Part shown: one piece after another, positions 25,218 to 33,640 of the stretch
Position numbering within the stretch: position 1 is the first letter of the stretch
Layout of the letters: each line of letters starts with the position of its first letter
From: CAZPHI01 sp964586425
GTDB lineage: Bacteria > Bacillota > Clostridia > Lachnospirales > Lachnospiraceae
Direction: 5' to 3'
Length of the DNA stretch: 44,167 nucleotides
NCBI GenBank assembly: GCA_964586425.1
Contig: CAZPHI010000014.1
Location: 1 to 44,167 of the forward strand
Position numbers and translations under genes: made by a program
Notes under the pieces: generated by a model
Database searches by the model: none
Seen by the model: the letters and a program-made list of their open reading frames with translations, nothing else
What the model was told of the DNA's origin: nothing

Positions 25218-26528
25218 CTATTTTACTCCATCAAAGTTCCATATGTGGTTAATTCTAATTACACCAACATCATCAATGTTAGAATATACCTGAAATCTTA
25301 ATGCTTCACGATAATAATCAACTGGGATTCCTATCTCTGATTCAATTGCAAGATCTAATGTATATTCACCTGGTATAAGACCTATATTATCAAGTTCTAC
25401 TACCATTCTTCCATCCTCATTGATATTGAATTCTTCTATCTTATCAATTCTTGTATTAGTTCCGTAGCACTGAACGCCATCGACTCTAAAGATACCAATT
25501 CCAAAAACTGCATCTTTAACCGGTGTCTTAACTTTATATGAAAGGGACAATTTCATGGATTCACCTGTGGCAAATACGTTCTGCTCTTCACCAGCTGCAT
25601 TAAGCATAGATATCTTAGTAAATCTTGCATTACCATTGCCCCATCTTGTACCGGCTTCATCCTTATTATCTTTATCTGATTTACCTGCCTTATCTGTTTC
25701 AGCTTTATCTGCTGTCTCAGATTCTGAATCTGACTTTTCACCATTCTTTGCTTTCTGTCTTGCTGCTTCTTTTTCTGCTATCTCCTGACGCTGTTCACCC
25801 ATGAAATCAAGATATTTTGGATGTACATCTCTAGGTGTTCCTTCTCCGGCTATAAGTCCTTCATGAAGCCATATAGAACGATCGCATATCTGCTCAATCT
25901 GGCTAAGTGAATGCGATACAATTACGATAGTTGTACCCTGGGCTTTGATTTCCCTCAGTCTGTTAAAGCATTTTGCCTGAAAATTAGCATCACCAACTGC
26001 AAGAATCTCATCGATAAGAAGTATCTCTGCATTAACGTTGATAGCAACTGAGAAAGCAAGTCTCATGTACATACCTGATGAGTATGTTCTTACAGGATTA
26101 TCAATGAATTCCTCTAACTCTGAGAATGCAACGATATCGTCGTATCTTTCGTCAATTTCCTTCTTAGAGAGGCCAAAGATTGCGGCATTAGTGTAGATAT
26201 TCTCTCTACCACTCATATCCGGATGAAAGCCTGCGCCAAGCTCGATAAGGCTTGAAACACGTCCTGACGTCTCAATTGTACCTGTATCTGGATAGATGAT
26301 TTTGCTTAAGAGCTTAAGAGTTGTACTTTTACCACAGCCGTTATGACCTATAAGGCCAATAGCTTCACCCTTCTTAACATCAAAGCTTACTCCGTTAAGA
26401 ACCCATCTTTCCTCATATCTATTCCTATTTCTGAATAATATCTTCTCTTTTAACTGATTTCCTTTGTCATAATAGACCTTGAACTTCTTAGTCAGATCAT
26501 GAACTTCTATAGCATTACCTTTTTTCAT
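25218..26528 (-). CDS. wzt: ABC transporter ATP-binding protein with C-terminal carbohydrate-binding domain (Wzt)
   Basis: A 436-residue protein. The ATPase domain (about 1-245) has Walker A GHNGCGKST, signature YSSGMYMRLAFS, Walker B ILLIDEILAVGD and the switch VSHS. A highly charged linker of about 45 residues rich in Lys, Asp, Glu and Ser follows. The last 145 residues, from about 290, form a beta-rich domain like the Wzt C-terminal domain that recognises the modified end of the glycan. It energises export of the finished undecaprenyl-linked polymer through Wzm. The ATG at 26528 has GGAGG 5 bases upstream; an upstream TTG overlaps that site. The linker is unusually long and acidic-basic. 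Confidence 0.93.
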   Translation of the reverse strand: MKKGNAIEVHDLTKKFKVYYDKGNQLKEKILFRNRNRYEERWVLNGVSFDVKKGEAIGLIGHNGCGKSTTLKLLSKIIYPDTGTIETSGRVSSLIELGAGFHPDMSGRENIYTNAAIFGLSKKEIDERYDDIVAFSELEEFIDNPVRTYSSGMYMRLAFSVAINVNAEILLIDEILAVGDANFQAKCFNRLREIKAQGTTIVIVSHSLSQIEQICDRSIWLHEGLIAGEGTPRDVHPKYLDFMGEQRQEIAEKEAARQKAKNGEKSDSESETADKAETDKAGKSDKDNKDEAGTRWGNGNARFTKISMLNAAGEEQNVFATGESMKLSLSYKVKTPVKDAVFGIGIFRVDGVQCYGTNTRIDKIEEFNINEDGRMVVELDNIGLIPGEYTLDLAIESEIGIPVDYYREALRFQVYSNIDDVGVIRINHIWNFDGVK

Positions 26529-26565
26529 TCTTTCCTCCAAACCCGAACAATCTGTATTTACTGAT

Positions 26566-27342
26566 TTATAATTCTTCTGCGAAACCTCTTTGAAGCTTTC
26601 TAAAGAGCACGTATCCTATTACAACAATGGCTACTCCCAAGACGAAGGCCCATATTAATGTGCTTACATGTGGGATGTGTTTGTAATAAAGTATATCTCT
26701 ATATGCCACAACAATAGGTGTCATAGGATTCATATTAAGGAATGGCTGAAGTTTCTCTGGAACATCCTCAATACCATACATAACTGGTGTAAGATATGTC
26801 CATGCCATAGATACGATTCCAAGTATATATTCCAAATCTCTAAAGTATACAGTTATTGCCGATGCAATAAGTGCAATACCAAGGCAAAGTATATATTCTA
26901 CAATCATAATAATAGGCAGGAATAATAATGCTACAGGATTGATTCCAAAACCTGAGACAATAAGTACTCCAAATATAACTATAAAGCTGAAAAGCATGTT
27001 AACGAATGCACTTGTTACATATGAAATTGGCATTATCTCTCGTGGGAAATATATCTTCTTTATCATATCCTTATTCATAAGAATACTGCTTGAACCACCA
27101 GTAACACATGAGCTAAAGAAAATCCATGGTACCAAAGCAACGAACAGATATATATAATACTGGTCGTGTTCTGAACGCATGATTACCGAGAAAACAAGTG
27201 TATATACAACCAACTGTAATAATGGATTGATGAACGTCCATAAGAAGCCTAATACTGAACCTTTATAACGCCCTCTAAGATCTTTTCTTACCAGACTGTA
27301 AATCATCTGTCTGTATTCATATAATTCTTTTAATGCTTTCAC
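26566..27342 (-). CDS. wzm: ABC-2 type polysaccharide export permease (Wzm)
   Basis: A 258-residue integral membrane protein with six hydrophobic segments. The N-terminus has LVRKDLRGRYKGSVLGFLW, the classical signature of ABC-2 polysaccharide exporters, and later NKDMIKKIYFPREIMPI. It forms the channel for the polymer with Wzt. I chose the GTG at 27342, one base after the previous stop, because AGGG lies 6 bases before it; the ATG at 27375 lies within the preceding gene. Tight coupling with the GT4 gene before and wzt after marks one operon. Confidence 0.93.
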   Translation of the reverse strand: MKALKELYEYRQMIYSLVRKDLRGRYKGSVLGFLWTFINPLLQLVVYTLVFSVIMRSEHDQYYIYLFVALVPWIFFSSCVTGGSSSILMNKDMIKKIYFPREIMPISYVTSAFVNMLFSFIVIFGVLIVSGFGINPVALLFLPIIMIVEYILCLGIALIASAITVYFRDLEYILGIVSMAWTYLTPVMYGIEDVPEKLQPFLNMNPMTPIVVAYRDILYYKHIPHVSTLIWAFVLGVAIVVIGYVLFRKLQRGFAEEL

Positions 27343-27343
27343 T

Positions 27344-28624
27344 TTATTCCCTGACCTTTCCACAATCAGCATCAATCTCTGCTAATCGTCTTTCCACAAG
27401 TTCTACAGCTCTCTTCATGCTTAATTTATCAAGCACATACTCTGTAGCCTTTGTCTTAATCTCATTATAGTATTCCTTATCTTCATATAACTTCTTCATA
27501 TATTCGGCTGCCTGATTAATATCAGGATCTGCCCATTTATAGCCTTTTCTGAATGGAAGAATATCTTCCTTCAGCTCTATAAGATTGTAATCAACCATAC
27601 AGGCTACATCCTTTGTCATGAATTCCGTATTAGCTGACCAATTGGTAGCAATTGTTGGTGTTCCAACAATCATCGCTTCTGCAAGCACGAGGCCAAAGCC
27701 TTCCGCTCTATGAAGTGATACGAATACATCAACGGTTTTAATCAGACTATTAATCTCTACTTTAGTAAGTGTCTTCGATACAAGATATATATTATCATAT
27801 CCTTTGAGTATCTCCTCAAGCATCTCTCTGTCTGAATCTTCTATCTGATTAGCCTTAATTACAAGACCAACTTTGTCATTATCTGTTCCGAATGCCTTCT
27901 TGAAGCTTTCAATAGCTCCTAATGGATTCTTTCTCTCCATAATACTGCTGCTGTCAAACATCATAAGGAATAAGAATCTGTCTTTAGGCAATCCAAAGTA
28001 TTCTCTGTCAAAAGAATCATCAACTGGTGCAGACATCGGATAAGGTACCGTATATACTGGTTTGTCAGTATGTCTTCTCAGCGTATTACTGATGAATTCA
28101 GCTGGAGTCCATATCTCATCAGCCAAATCAATACAGCCTACCCATTCCTGTGGAAAATCTTCAAGTTCCCACAACCAGTATGCTATATTATATCTGTCAT
28201 CCCACACGCTTCTTCCCATCTTAAGATAGGCAATTGTGAATTCATCTGCATTGATATGAATAATATTCTTGTTATAAGTAAGTTCTTCTGTGATTTTATC
28301 ATCACAGGTATGATTAGTCATACTGACGCCTGGTGGTACAAAGAAATTGTGTATTGTATAGTTAACATCACTATGTTCTAAGATATCTGCAATGAATCTT
28401 GTACTCTGTCCAAGACCATTATCGCCTCTTATGTTACCAATAAGATTAACACCCATCTTATTCTTCGTACTGTCATATGGCTTTATGTTGGCATTCTTAA
28501 GATTATCTGTATTCTTAGCTACTATCTTATCTCTTATCGCCCTGAGCCATTCTATTGGAATTATCTTAACTAAGACCGGCTTACACTTTGCAGCCGATTC
28601 TATGGCTAATTTAGAAAAATTCAT
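27344..28624 (-). CDS. GT4 family glycosyltransferase
   Basis: A 426-residue GT-B enzyme. The N-terminal region of about 55 residues is basic and amphipathic, a possible membrane-binding segment, followed by GVNLIGNIRGDNGLGQSTRF, a glycine loop typical of a subset of GT4 enzymes near Wzm/Wzt. The C-terminal domain has SLHRAEGFGLVLAEAM with the E-x7-E motif. AGGAGG is 5 bases before the ATG. It is translationally coupled to wzm (one base apart). Donor and linkage are unknown. Confidence 0.87.
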   Translation of the reverse strand: MNFSKLAIESAAKCKPVLVKIIPIEWLRAIRDKIVAKNTDNLKNANIKPYDSTKNKMGVNLIGNIRGDNGLGQSTRFIADILEHSDVNYTIHNFFVPPGVSMTNHTCDDKITEELTYNKNIIHINADEFTIAYLKMGRSVWDDRYNIAYWLWELEDFPQEWVGCIDLADEIWTPAEFISNTLRRHTDKPVYTVPYPMSAPVDDSFDREYFGLPKDRFLFLMMFDSSSIMERKNPLGAIESFKKAFGTDNDKVGLVIKANQIEDSDREMLEEILKGYDNIYLVSKTLTKVEINSLIKTVDVFVSLHRAEGFGLVLAEAMIVGTPTIATNWSANTEFMTKDVACMVDYNLIELKEDILPFRKGYKWADPDINQAAEYMKKLYEDKEYYNEIKTKATEYVLDKLSMKRAVELVERRLAEIDADCGKVRE

Positions 28625-28635
28625 CTCTTCCTCCT

Positions 28636-28703
28636 ATTCGCATCAGCACAACACACGCCTTTGTATCTTGTGAATGCGAATCCTTGAATCTAATGTGAGA
28701 TTC
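28636..28703. other. two intergenic inverted repeats
   Basis: ATTCGCAT (28636-28643) and ATGCGAAT (28674-28681) form a perfect 8-bp inverted repeat with a 30-base loop; the first arm abuts the AGGAGG site of the GT4 gene at 28624. A second, 6-bp repeat GAATCT/AGATTC lies at 28686-28703. Neither has a U-tract. They may shape translation or RNA stability between the two GT4 genes. Confidence 0.4.
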
Positions 28704-28712
28704 GATAATATC

Positions 28713-29801
28713 TTACAGTTCCTTAAATGCTTCAATAAGTGAACCGCCGAGTTTCTCCGGTGTATATCTCTCAATTACCTCTTTATATGCTTCCCTGTCT
28801 ACATTATCACTAAACTGGTACATTAACTGAGCCAGCTTTCTTACCTGCTCGCTCTCCGTACCTTCAAGATAGAACTTATTAACACAGTCGCCAATAACTT
28901 CGTCAAATATATTAAGACCACTAACAATAATTGGTTTGTAGTAGTTCATTGCCTCAATAACAGGAATACCAAATCCCTCAGCCTTAGATGGGAATAAGAA
29001 ACATCCACAATTAGCGAATAATTCTCTCTTCTTCTCATTGCTTACATAGTCGAGATACTCTATTCCATCGATTTCCTTTATTGTCTTATCAAGAAGCTTC
29101 TGGATATCTTCTTCCTGCATCTTACCAGCGATAACAAGCTTGCGATGTCCTCCGCATCTCTTATATTCTCTGTAGCCCTTTAATAAAAGGTCTACACCTT
29201 TTCTCTTTTCCATATTACCAACATAAAGGAAATATCCCTCATCCTTTGTTGTTGGCAGCTCTGTAAGTGGATTAACTATGATATATCCAACCTTATTACG
29301 AAGCCACTTTGAGAGCTGGAATATTCTCTCCGTTGTCTTCTTTGTCTCTTCTGAATTATAAAGAATAAGGTCTACATAACGCAATGTTTTCTTCATGCTG
29401 TGTTTAAAATACAGACTATACTTCATACCAAGATATTTTCTGTGTGTTATAGGGAACATATCATGAATTGTAACAACAATCTTGCCTGCATTCTTAAGCT
29501 TAACAGGAATAATTGCATTAACCTCCCAGAATATATCAGGGCGAAGCTCGTCTAACTGTCTCTGTATGAACTTAAAGTAAGAGAATACACCTATACTTTC
29601 GTATATCTCTTCTCCCATTGTACGCACTTCGATTCCTCTATCCATAAAATACTTGATGTACTCACTTGTAGCTACATCGGATAATAATGTTATCTCAAAA
29701 TCTTCGCATTTGATTAATTCCTTAAGGAAATCGTGAAGATACATACCAATACCACTTGGTCTGCTTCCCATTGTTCTTGCATCTATAACTATCTTCTTCA
29801 T
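28713..29801 (-). CDS. GT4 family glycosyltransferase
   Basis: A 362-residue GT-B enzyme. It starts MKKIVIDARTMGSRPSGIGM, with the glycine-rich loop near residue 16, then TIHDMFPITH and VGNMEKRKGVDLLLKGY. The E-x7-E motif is EGFGIPVIE. Enzymes with this IDAR...GIG start are common mannosyl- or rhamnosyltransferases of O-antigen-like clusters. It is the first gene after a promoter at 29872-29899 and opens the long GT/ABC operon. The ribosome site GAGG is about 10 bases before the ATG. Confidence 0.88.
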   Translation of the reverse strand: MKKIVIDARTMGSRPSGIGMYLHDFLKELIKCEDFEITLLSDVATSEYIKYFMDRGIEVRTMGEEIYESIGVFSYFKFIQRQLDELRPDIFWEVNAIIPVKLKNAGKIVVTIHDMFPITHRKYLGMKYSLYFKHSMKKTLRYVDLILYNSEETKKTTERIFQLSKWLRNKVGYIIVNPLTELPTTKDEGYFLYVGNMEKRKGVDLLLKGYREYKRCGGHRKLVIAGKMQEEDIQKLLDKTIKEIDGIEYLDYVSNEKKRELFANCGCFLFPSKAEGFGIPVIEAMNYYKPIIVSGLNIFDEVIGDCVNKFYLEGTESEQVRKLAQLMYQFSDNVDREAYKEVIERYTPEKLGGSLIEAFKEL

Positions 29802-29871
29802 TAATTCTATACCTCAATATCTATTATTAGTGATTTTTATCCGTGCGTAAAAAAGCCTGCACATTTCTATA

Positions 29872-29899
29872 ATTATCTACATATCCGTCAAAAAGTCAA
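29872..29899 (-). promoter_or_regulatory. promoter of the GT/ABC-export operon
   Basis: Minus strand: TTGACT (29894-29899), 16-base spacer, GATAAT (29872-29877). It lies in the 130-base gap between the PglF-like gene and the first GT4. No strong terminator precedes it, so read-through from upstream is possible. Confidence 0.58.
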
Positions 29900-29931
29900 T
29901 ATAAATGTTTTTTCTCCGGTTCTCTAAAACC

Positions 29932-31833
29932 CTAATTATCTGTTGGATTGTAGGTTTTTACAACACCCTTGATTAATTCACGAATATTATCAGTCTCGCT
30001 ATAAGCCGCATCTTTCAGTTCTTCTATCTTCTCAAAGAAGCGTTCCTCATCATATGGAATAGGCTTTCCAATATATATAAGCTTATTAGCTGTATTCTGC
30101 AAACCTTCTTCTTTCATAAGAAGTTCTTCATATAACTTCTCTCCAGGTCTAAGGCCAGTATACTCAATCTCCATATCAACACCAAGAGTATATCCTGACA
30201 GACGTATAAGGTTCTTCGCCAGGTCAACTATCTTAACCGGCCCTCCCATATCAAGTACGAATATCTCTCCGCCCCTTGCATATGCCCCTGCCTGTAATAC
30301 TAATGATACTGCTTCTGGAATTGTCATGAAGTATCTTATTATATCAGGATGTGTTACCGTTACCGGTCCACCTGCTTCTATCTGACGTTTGAATAAAGGA
30401 ATTACACTTCCATTACTTCCAAGTACATTACCAAATCTTACTGCTACATAATCTGTCTTTGAGGATTTATTGAATGCCTGAACAATCATCTCACACATTC
30501 TCTTTGTCGCACCCATTACATTAGTAGGATTAACTGCCTTATCCGTTGAGATAAGAACAAACTTACTTGCCCCATACTTATCAGCCATACGTCCAACATT
30601 ATATGTTCCAATAACATTGTTCTTAATTGCTTCATTAGGACTTACTTCCATAAGTGGTACATGCTTATGTGCTGCTGCATGATATATAATATCAGGTCTG
30701 TACTTTTCAAATACTGATTCAAGACGACTCACATTACGAACTGAACCAATCAAAGTCTCAATATTAGCCTCAGGATAGTTAATCAGAAGTTCCTGCTGAA
30801 TATCATAAGCATTGTTCTCATAGATATCAAATATAATTAACTGCTTAGGCTTGTGCTGCACTAACTGACGACATAACTCGCTTCCGATTGAACCGCCGCC
30901 ACCAGTTACCATAACAACCTTATCCTTAACATATCCAATGATTGAATCAATATCTACCTGAATCTGCTCTCTTCCAAGCAAATCCAATACATCAACCTTA
31001 CGAACATCCTTAATGTTGATTTCGCCATCAACCATCTGATACATACCAGGTATAATCTTTAATTCACAATCTGTTTCTTTACATATATTAAGAATTGCCT
31101 TCTTTACTTCTGAATCTGCTGATGGAATTGCAAATATTATTTCATCTACACTGTAATATCTTGCGAATTCTTTAATCTGATTTCTATTACCGACAATTCT
31201 TACACCATGAATGAACTTGCCAACCTTTGACGGATCATCATCTATTACACAGACTACTTTGCTATTATCAAGATATCTGCTATTAGCTATCTCTCTAATC
31301 AATGCATTAGTTGCATCACCAGCACCAATCAGCATAATTCTGGTCGCATTAGTATTACGTCTGTAGGAATTAATCGCAGTACGAAGCATTCTATACATAA
31401 ATCTACTAACACTAATTAGAATTACAAGGAAAATTCCTGTTGTAATATAACATGCTCTTGGAAGTCCCAATCCTAATAGAGTTGTAGCCGACAGATGTAT
31501 AAGCTGTGTAAGCAGACAAGCTTCTACAATCTTATATACTTCATTAATACTTGCATACTGCCATAAACTATGATAGATTCGACAACACCAGAATACTACC
31601 AGCGTAATAATTGTATACGGTATGGCAAATGCTTCAAACTTCTCCACGTATTCAAGAGGAACACTTTCCCATGTCAATTCAAATCTGATCATCAGAGAAA
31701 GTATAACTGACAGATTAATAAGTATTATATCTGTTAGTATAAGTCCACATCTTCTAATAAAAAGCTGTGCTTTATCCCTTTTGGTTTCTTCTCCCGGTTC
31801 TCTTTTTCTATCGGTCTTACTATTCGCATTCAT
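29932..31833 (-). CDS. membrane-bound nucleotide-sugar 4,6-dehydratase, PglF/CapD/FlaA1 family
   Basis: A 633-residue protein. Four hydrophobic segments (about 28-170) are followed by a nucleotide-binding domain with IGAGDATNALI. The catalytic short-chain dehydrogenase domain starts near 308 with VMVTGGGGSIGSELCRQL and ends with GLRPGEKLYEELL. In the catalytic segment VMGATK, Met takes the place of Tyr, as in PglF-type UDP-GlcNAc 4,6-dehydratases. It likely makes UDP-2-acetamido-4-keto-6-deoxy-hexose. Next in the same unit are an aminotransferase and an initiating transferase, which fits a 4-amino-sugar primer. The ATG overlaps the preceding GT2 stop by 14 bases. Confidence 0.88.
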   Translation of the reverse strand: MNANSKTDRKREPGEETKRDKAQLFIRRCGLILTDIILINLSVILSLMIRFELTWESVPLEYVEKFEAFAIPYTIITLVVFWCCRIYHSLWQYASINEVYKIVEACLLTQLIHLSATTLLGLGLPRACYITTGIFLVILISVSRFMYRMLRTAINSYRRNTNATRIMLIGAGDATNALIREIANSRYLDNSKVVCVIDDDPSKVGKFIHGVRIVGNRNQIKEFARYYSVDEIIFAIPSADSEVKKAILNICKETDCELKIIPGMYQMVDGEINIKDVRKVDVLDLLGREQIQVDIDSIIGYVKDKVVMVTGGGGSIGSELCRQLVQHKPKQLIIFDIYENNAYDIQQELLINYPEANIETLIGSVRNVSRLESVFEKYRPDIIYHAAAHKHVPLMEVSPNEAIKNNVIGTYNVGRMADKYGASKFVLISTDKAVNPTNVMGATKRMCEMIVQAFNKSSKTDYVAVRFGNVLGSNGSVIPLFKRQIEAGGPVTVTHPDIIRYFMTIPEAVSLVLQAGAYARGGEIFVLDMGGPVKIVDLAKNLIRLSGYTLGVDMEIEYTGLRPGEKLYEELLMKEEGLQNTANKLIYIGKPIPYDEERFFEKIEELKDAAYSETDNIRELIKGVVKTYNPTDN

Positions 31834-32902
31834 CGTGTCTGTTTCCTTTCGATGTATCCTGTCTTCTTAATAATCCTACGGCTGTTCCTATTCCATAGGA
31901 TATATGAAGTAAGAAGAAAAGGACAGGCAATAATATATTCGTTATATTCTTTTGTTTCTTATCAGCCTTAATATATGCCACAGCGGACATAACTAATGCT
32001 GCAATCCAATATGCTGCCCACATAACTTTAGTAAGCAGATAAACAATTGATTTGATTGCAGTAAATACAGCTGAATGTACTGCAGTTGCAGCAGACATAA
32101 TACCAGTTACGATACATGCGATTGTACTTAATATAATTGCACAAACGAATGCAAATGGTACATAATGGTATATCGAAAGGCATTGCGGACAAATCTTTGT
32201 AGTAATACCAATCCACAAGCCATTACTGTATTTTTGTTTCAACATAGAAGGCAGACTGTTTCTAATATGCTGAAATGATCTTATCTTCGGATTAAAACAA
32301 ATCTTATAACCATTCTGTCTAACTCTGTAATGGTATTCATTATCTTCGGTTCTACCAAGCTCTTCATTGAAAAATCCTGTTTTTTCAATTACTTCCCGCT
32401 TGTACGCGCCATGAAAAACCGAATTGACATATGTCGGCTTTCCATCTCTTCTATAACTTGCAACGCTGCTTCCAAACATTGACTCTTCTGCTAATAGAAG
32501 TGTCTCTCTCCATGGTGTACTCTCATCAATCGTACATGGTCTTGGTCCTCCACATACATCTTCACCACTTTCAATCGTCTCCACATTGTTGCGAACAAAA
32601 TCTTTAGGTATTGAAGCATGTGCATCAACCCTGATTACAATATCGCCTTTGGCTGCTTCAAATGCTGCGTTCCAGCCGCCGGCCTGATTCTTTCTTTCAA
32701 TTGTGACAACAGCTACATTGGAAAATCCATGCTCTTGTCTGCTCCATCTAAGACATATATCTCTTGTCCTGTCTGTTGAGCCATTATCTATAAGAACAAT
32801 CTCCATATCACAATGGGGATAATCCTGCTGCTTTATATCTTCTAACAGATGATTTAAAACATTTTCTTCATTATACGCTATGACGCATAGAGAAACTTTC
32901 AT
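31820..32902 (-). CDS. GT2 family glycosyltransferase with C-terminal membrane segments
   Basis: A 360-residue GT2 enzyme. The GT-A domain has CVIAYNEENVLNHLL, VLIDNGSTDRT, the metal site VIRVDAH and the catalytic-base region GRTEDNEYHYR. After about residue 235 come three to four hydrophobic segments and a charged tail. Proteins of this layout act at the inner membrane face on lipid-linked glycans. The ATG at 32902 is chosen because GGAGG is 6 bases before it; the ATG at 32908 touches that site. It lies between the initiating transferase and the dehydratase, so it may add the second sugar. Confidence 0.85.
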   Translation of the reverse strand: MKVSLCVIAYNEENVLNHLLEDIKQQDYPHCDMEIVLIDNGSTDRTRDICLRWSRQEHGFSNVAVVTIERKNQAGGWNAAFEAAKGDIVIRVDAHASIPKDFVRNNVETIESGEDVCGGPRPCTIDESTPWRETLLLAEESMFGSSVASYRRDGKPTYVNSVFHGAYKREVIEKTGFFNEELGRTEDNEYHYRVRQNGYKICFNPKIRSFQHIRNSLPSMLKQKYSNGLWIGITTKICPQCLSIYHYVPFAFVCAIILSTIACIVTGIMSAATAVHSAVFTAIKSIVYLLTKVMWAAYWIAALVMSAVAYIKADKKQKNITNILLPVLFFLLHISYGIGTAVGLLRRQDTSKGNRHDECE

Positions 32903-32953
32903 GCTCATCCTCCATCCCTAATATTCATAATTAAAGCATCACTAATGTCAACA

Positions 32954-33640
32954 CTATCTGAGCACAGCGAATACTGTACGGAACATTGTAATAACATCTC
33001 CTGCCACAGAGAAATTCTTAATGCTTTCAAGATTGTACTTCATCTTCATTGGAAGAACTTTTTCAATATATACTTTATCAATATCATCGGCACCGTCAAG
33101 ATATGCATCTTCATCTTTGAATTCAATGCTCGCTTTTGATGTAATTCCGGCTGGCAAAAGGAGCGTTGCATACATCTCTTTTGAATATGCTTTAACATAC
33201 TTTTTTACTTCTGGTCTTGTTCCAACGAATGTCATATCTCCAAGTAATACATTGAATAGCTGTGGAAGCTCATCAATTCTCAACTTACGAAGCATATTGC
33301 CAACTCTTGTTATTCTTGAATCATTGTTAACAGTAACCTGTGTTCCAAGCTTCTCAGCGTTATTGACCATTGTTCTGAATTTGAATATGCGAAATACCCT
33401 TCCATATGTGGTTATTCGCTCCTGGCGAAAGAAAACCGGTCCAGGCGAATCTAACTTAATCATAAGCGATAAGACAAGCATTAGTGGACTGAGTATTATT
33501 ATCATAGTTAGTGAAAGAATTACATCAAGCATTCTCTTTTGCTTCAATTCCTTTTGTTTTCTGTAAAGGGCTCTATAATATGGCTTTACTTCTTCGCATT
33601 GCATATAAGTCGGTAATTCGGACCATTTTTTAAATTGCAT
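32954..33640 (-). CDS. initiating sugar-phosphate transferase (polyprenyl-phosphate phosphoglycosyl transferase)
   Basis: A 228-residue monotopic phosphoglycosyl transferase of the PglC/WcaJ C-terminal type. One re-entrant hydrophobic segment lies at about 38-62, followed by SPGPVFFRQERI, FKFRTM and the catalytic region DELPQLFNVLLGDMTFVGTRPE. It moves a sugar-1-phosphate from a UDP-sugar to undecaprenyl phosphate to start the glycan. The short form without the large WcaJ N-terminal half suits a PglC-like use of a UDP-4-amino or diacetamido sugar, made by the neighbouring aminotransferase and dehydratase. The ATG overlaps the aminotransferase stop by 11 bases, with GGAG 7 bases upstream. Confidence 0.92.
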   Translation of the reverse strand: MQFKKWSELPTYMQCEEVKPYYRALYRKQKELKQKRMLDVILSLTMIIILSPLMLVLSLMIKLDSPGPVFFRQERITTYGRVFRIFKFRTMVNNAEKLGTQVTVNNDSRITRVGNMLRKLRIDELPQLFNVLLGDMTFVGTRPEVKKYVKAYSKEMYATLLLPAGITSKASIEFKDEDAYLDGADDIDKVYIEKVLPMKMKYNLESIKNFSVAGDVITMFRTVFAVLR

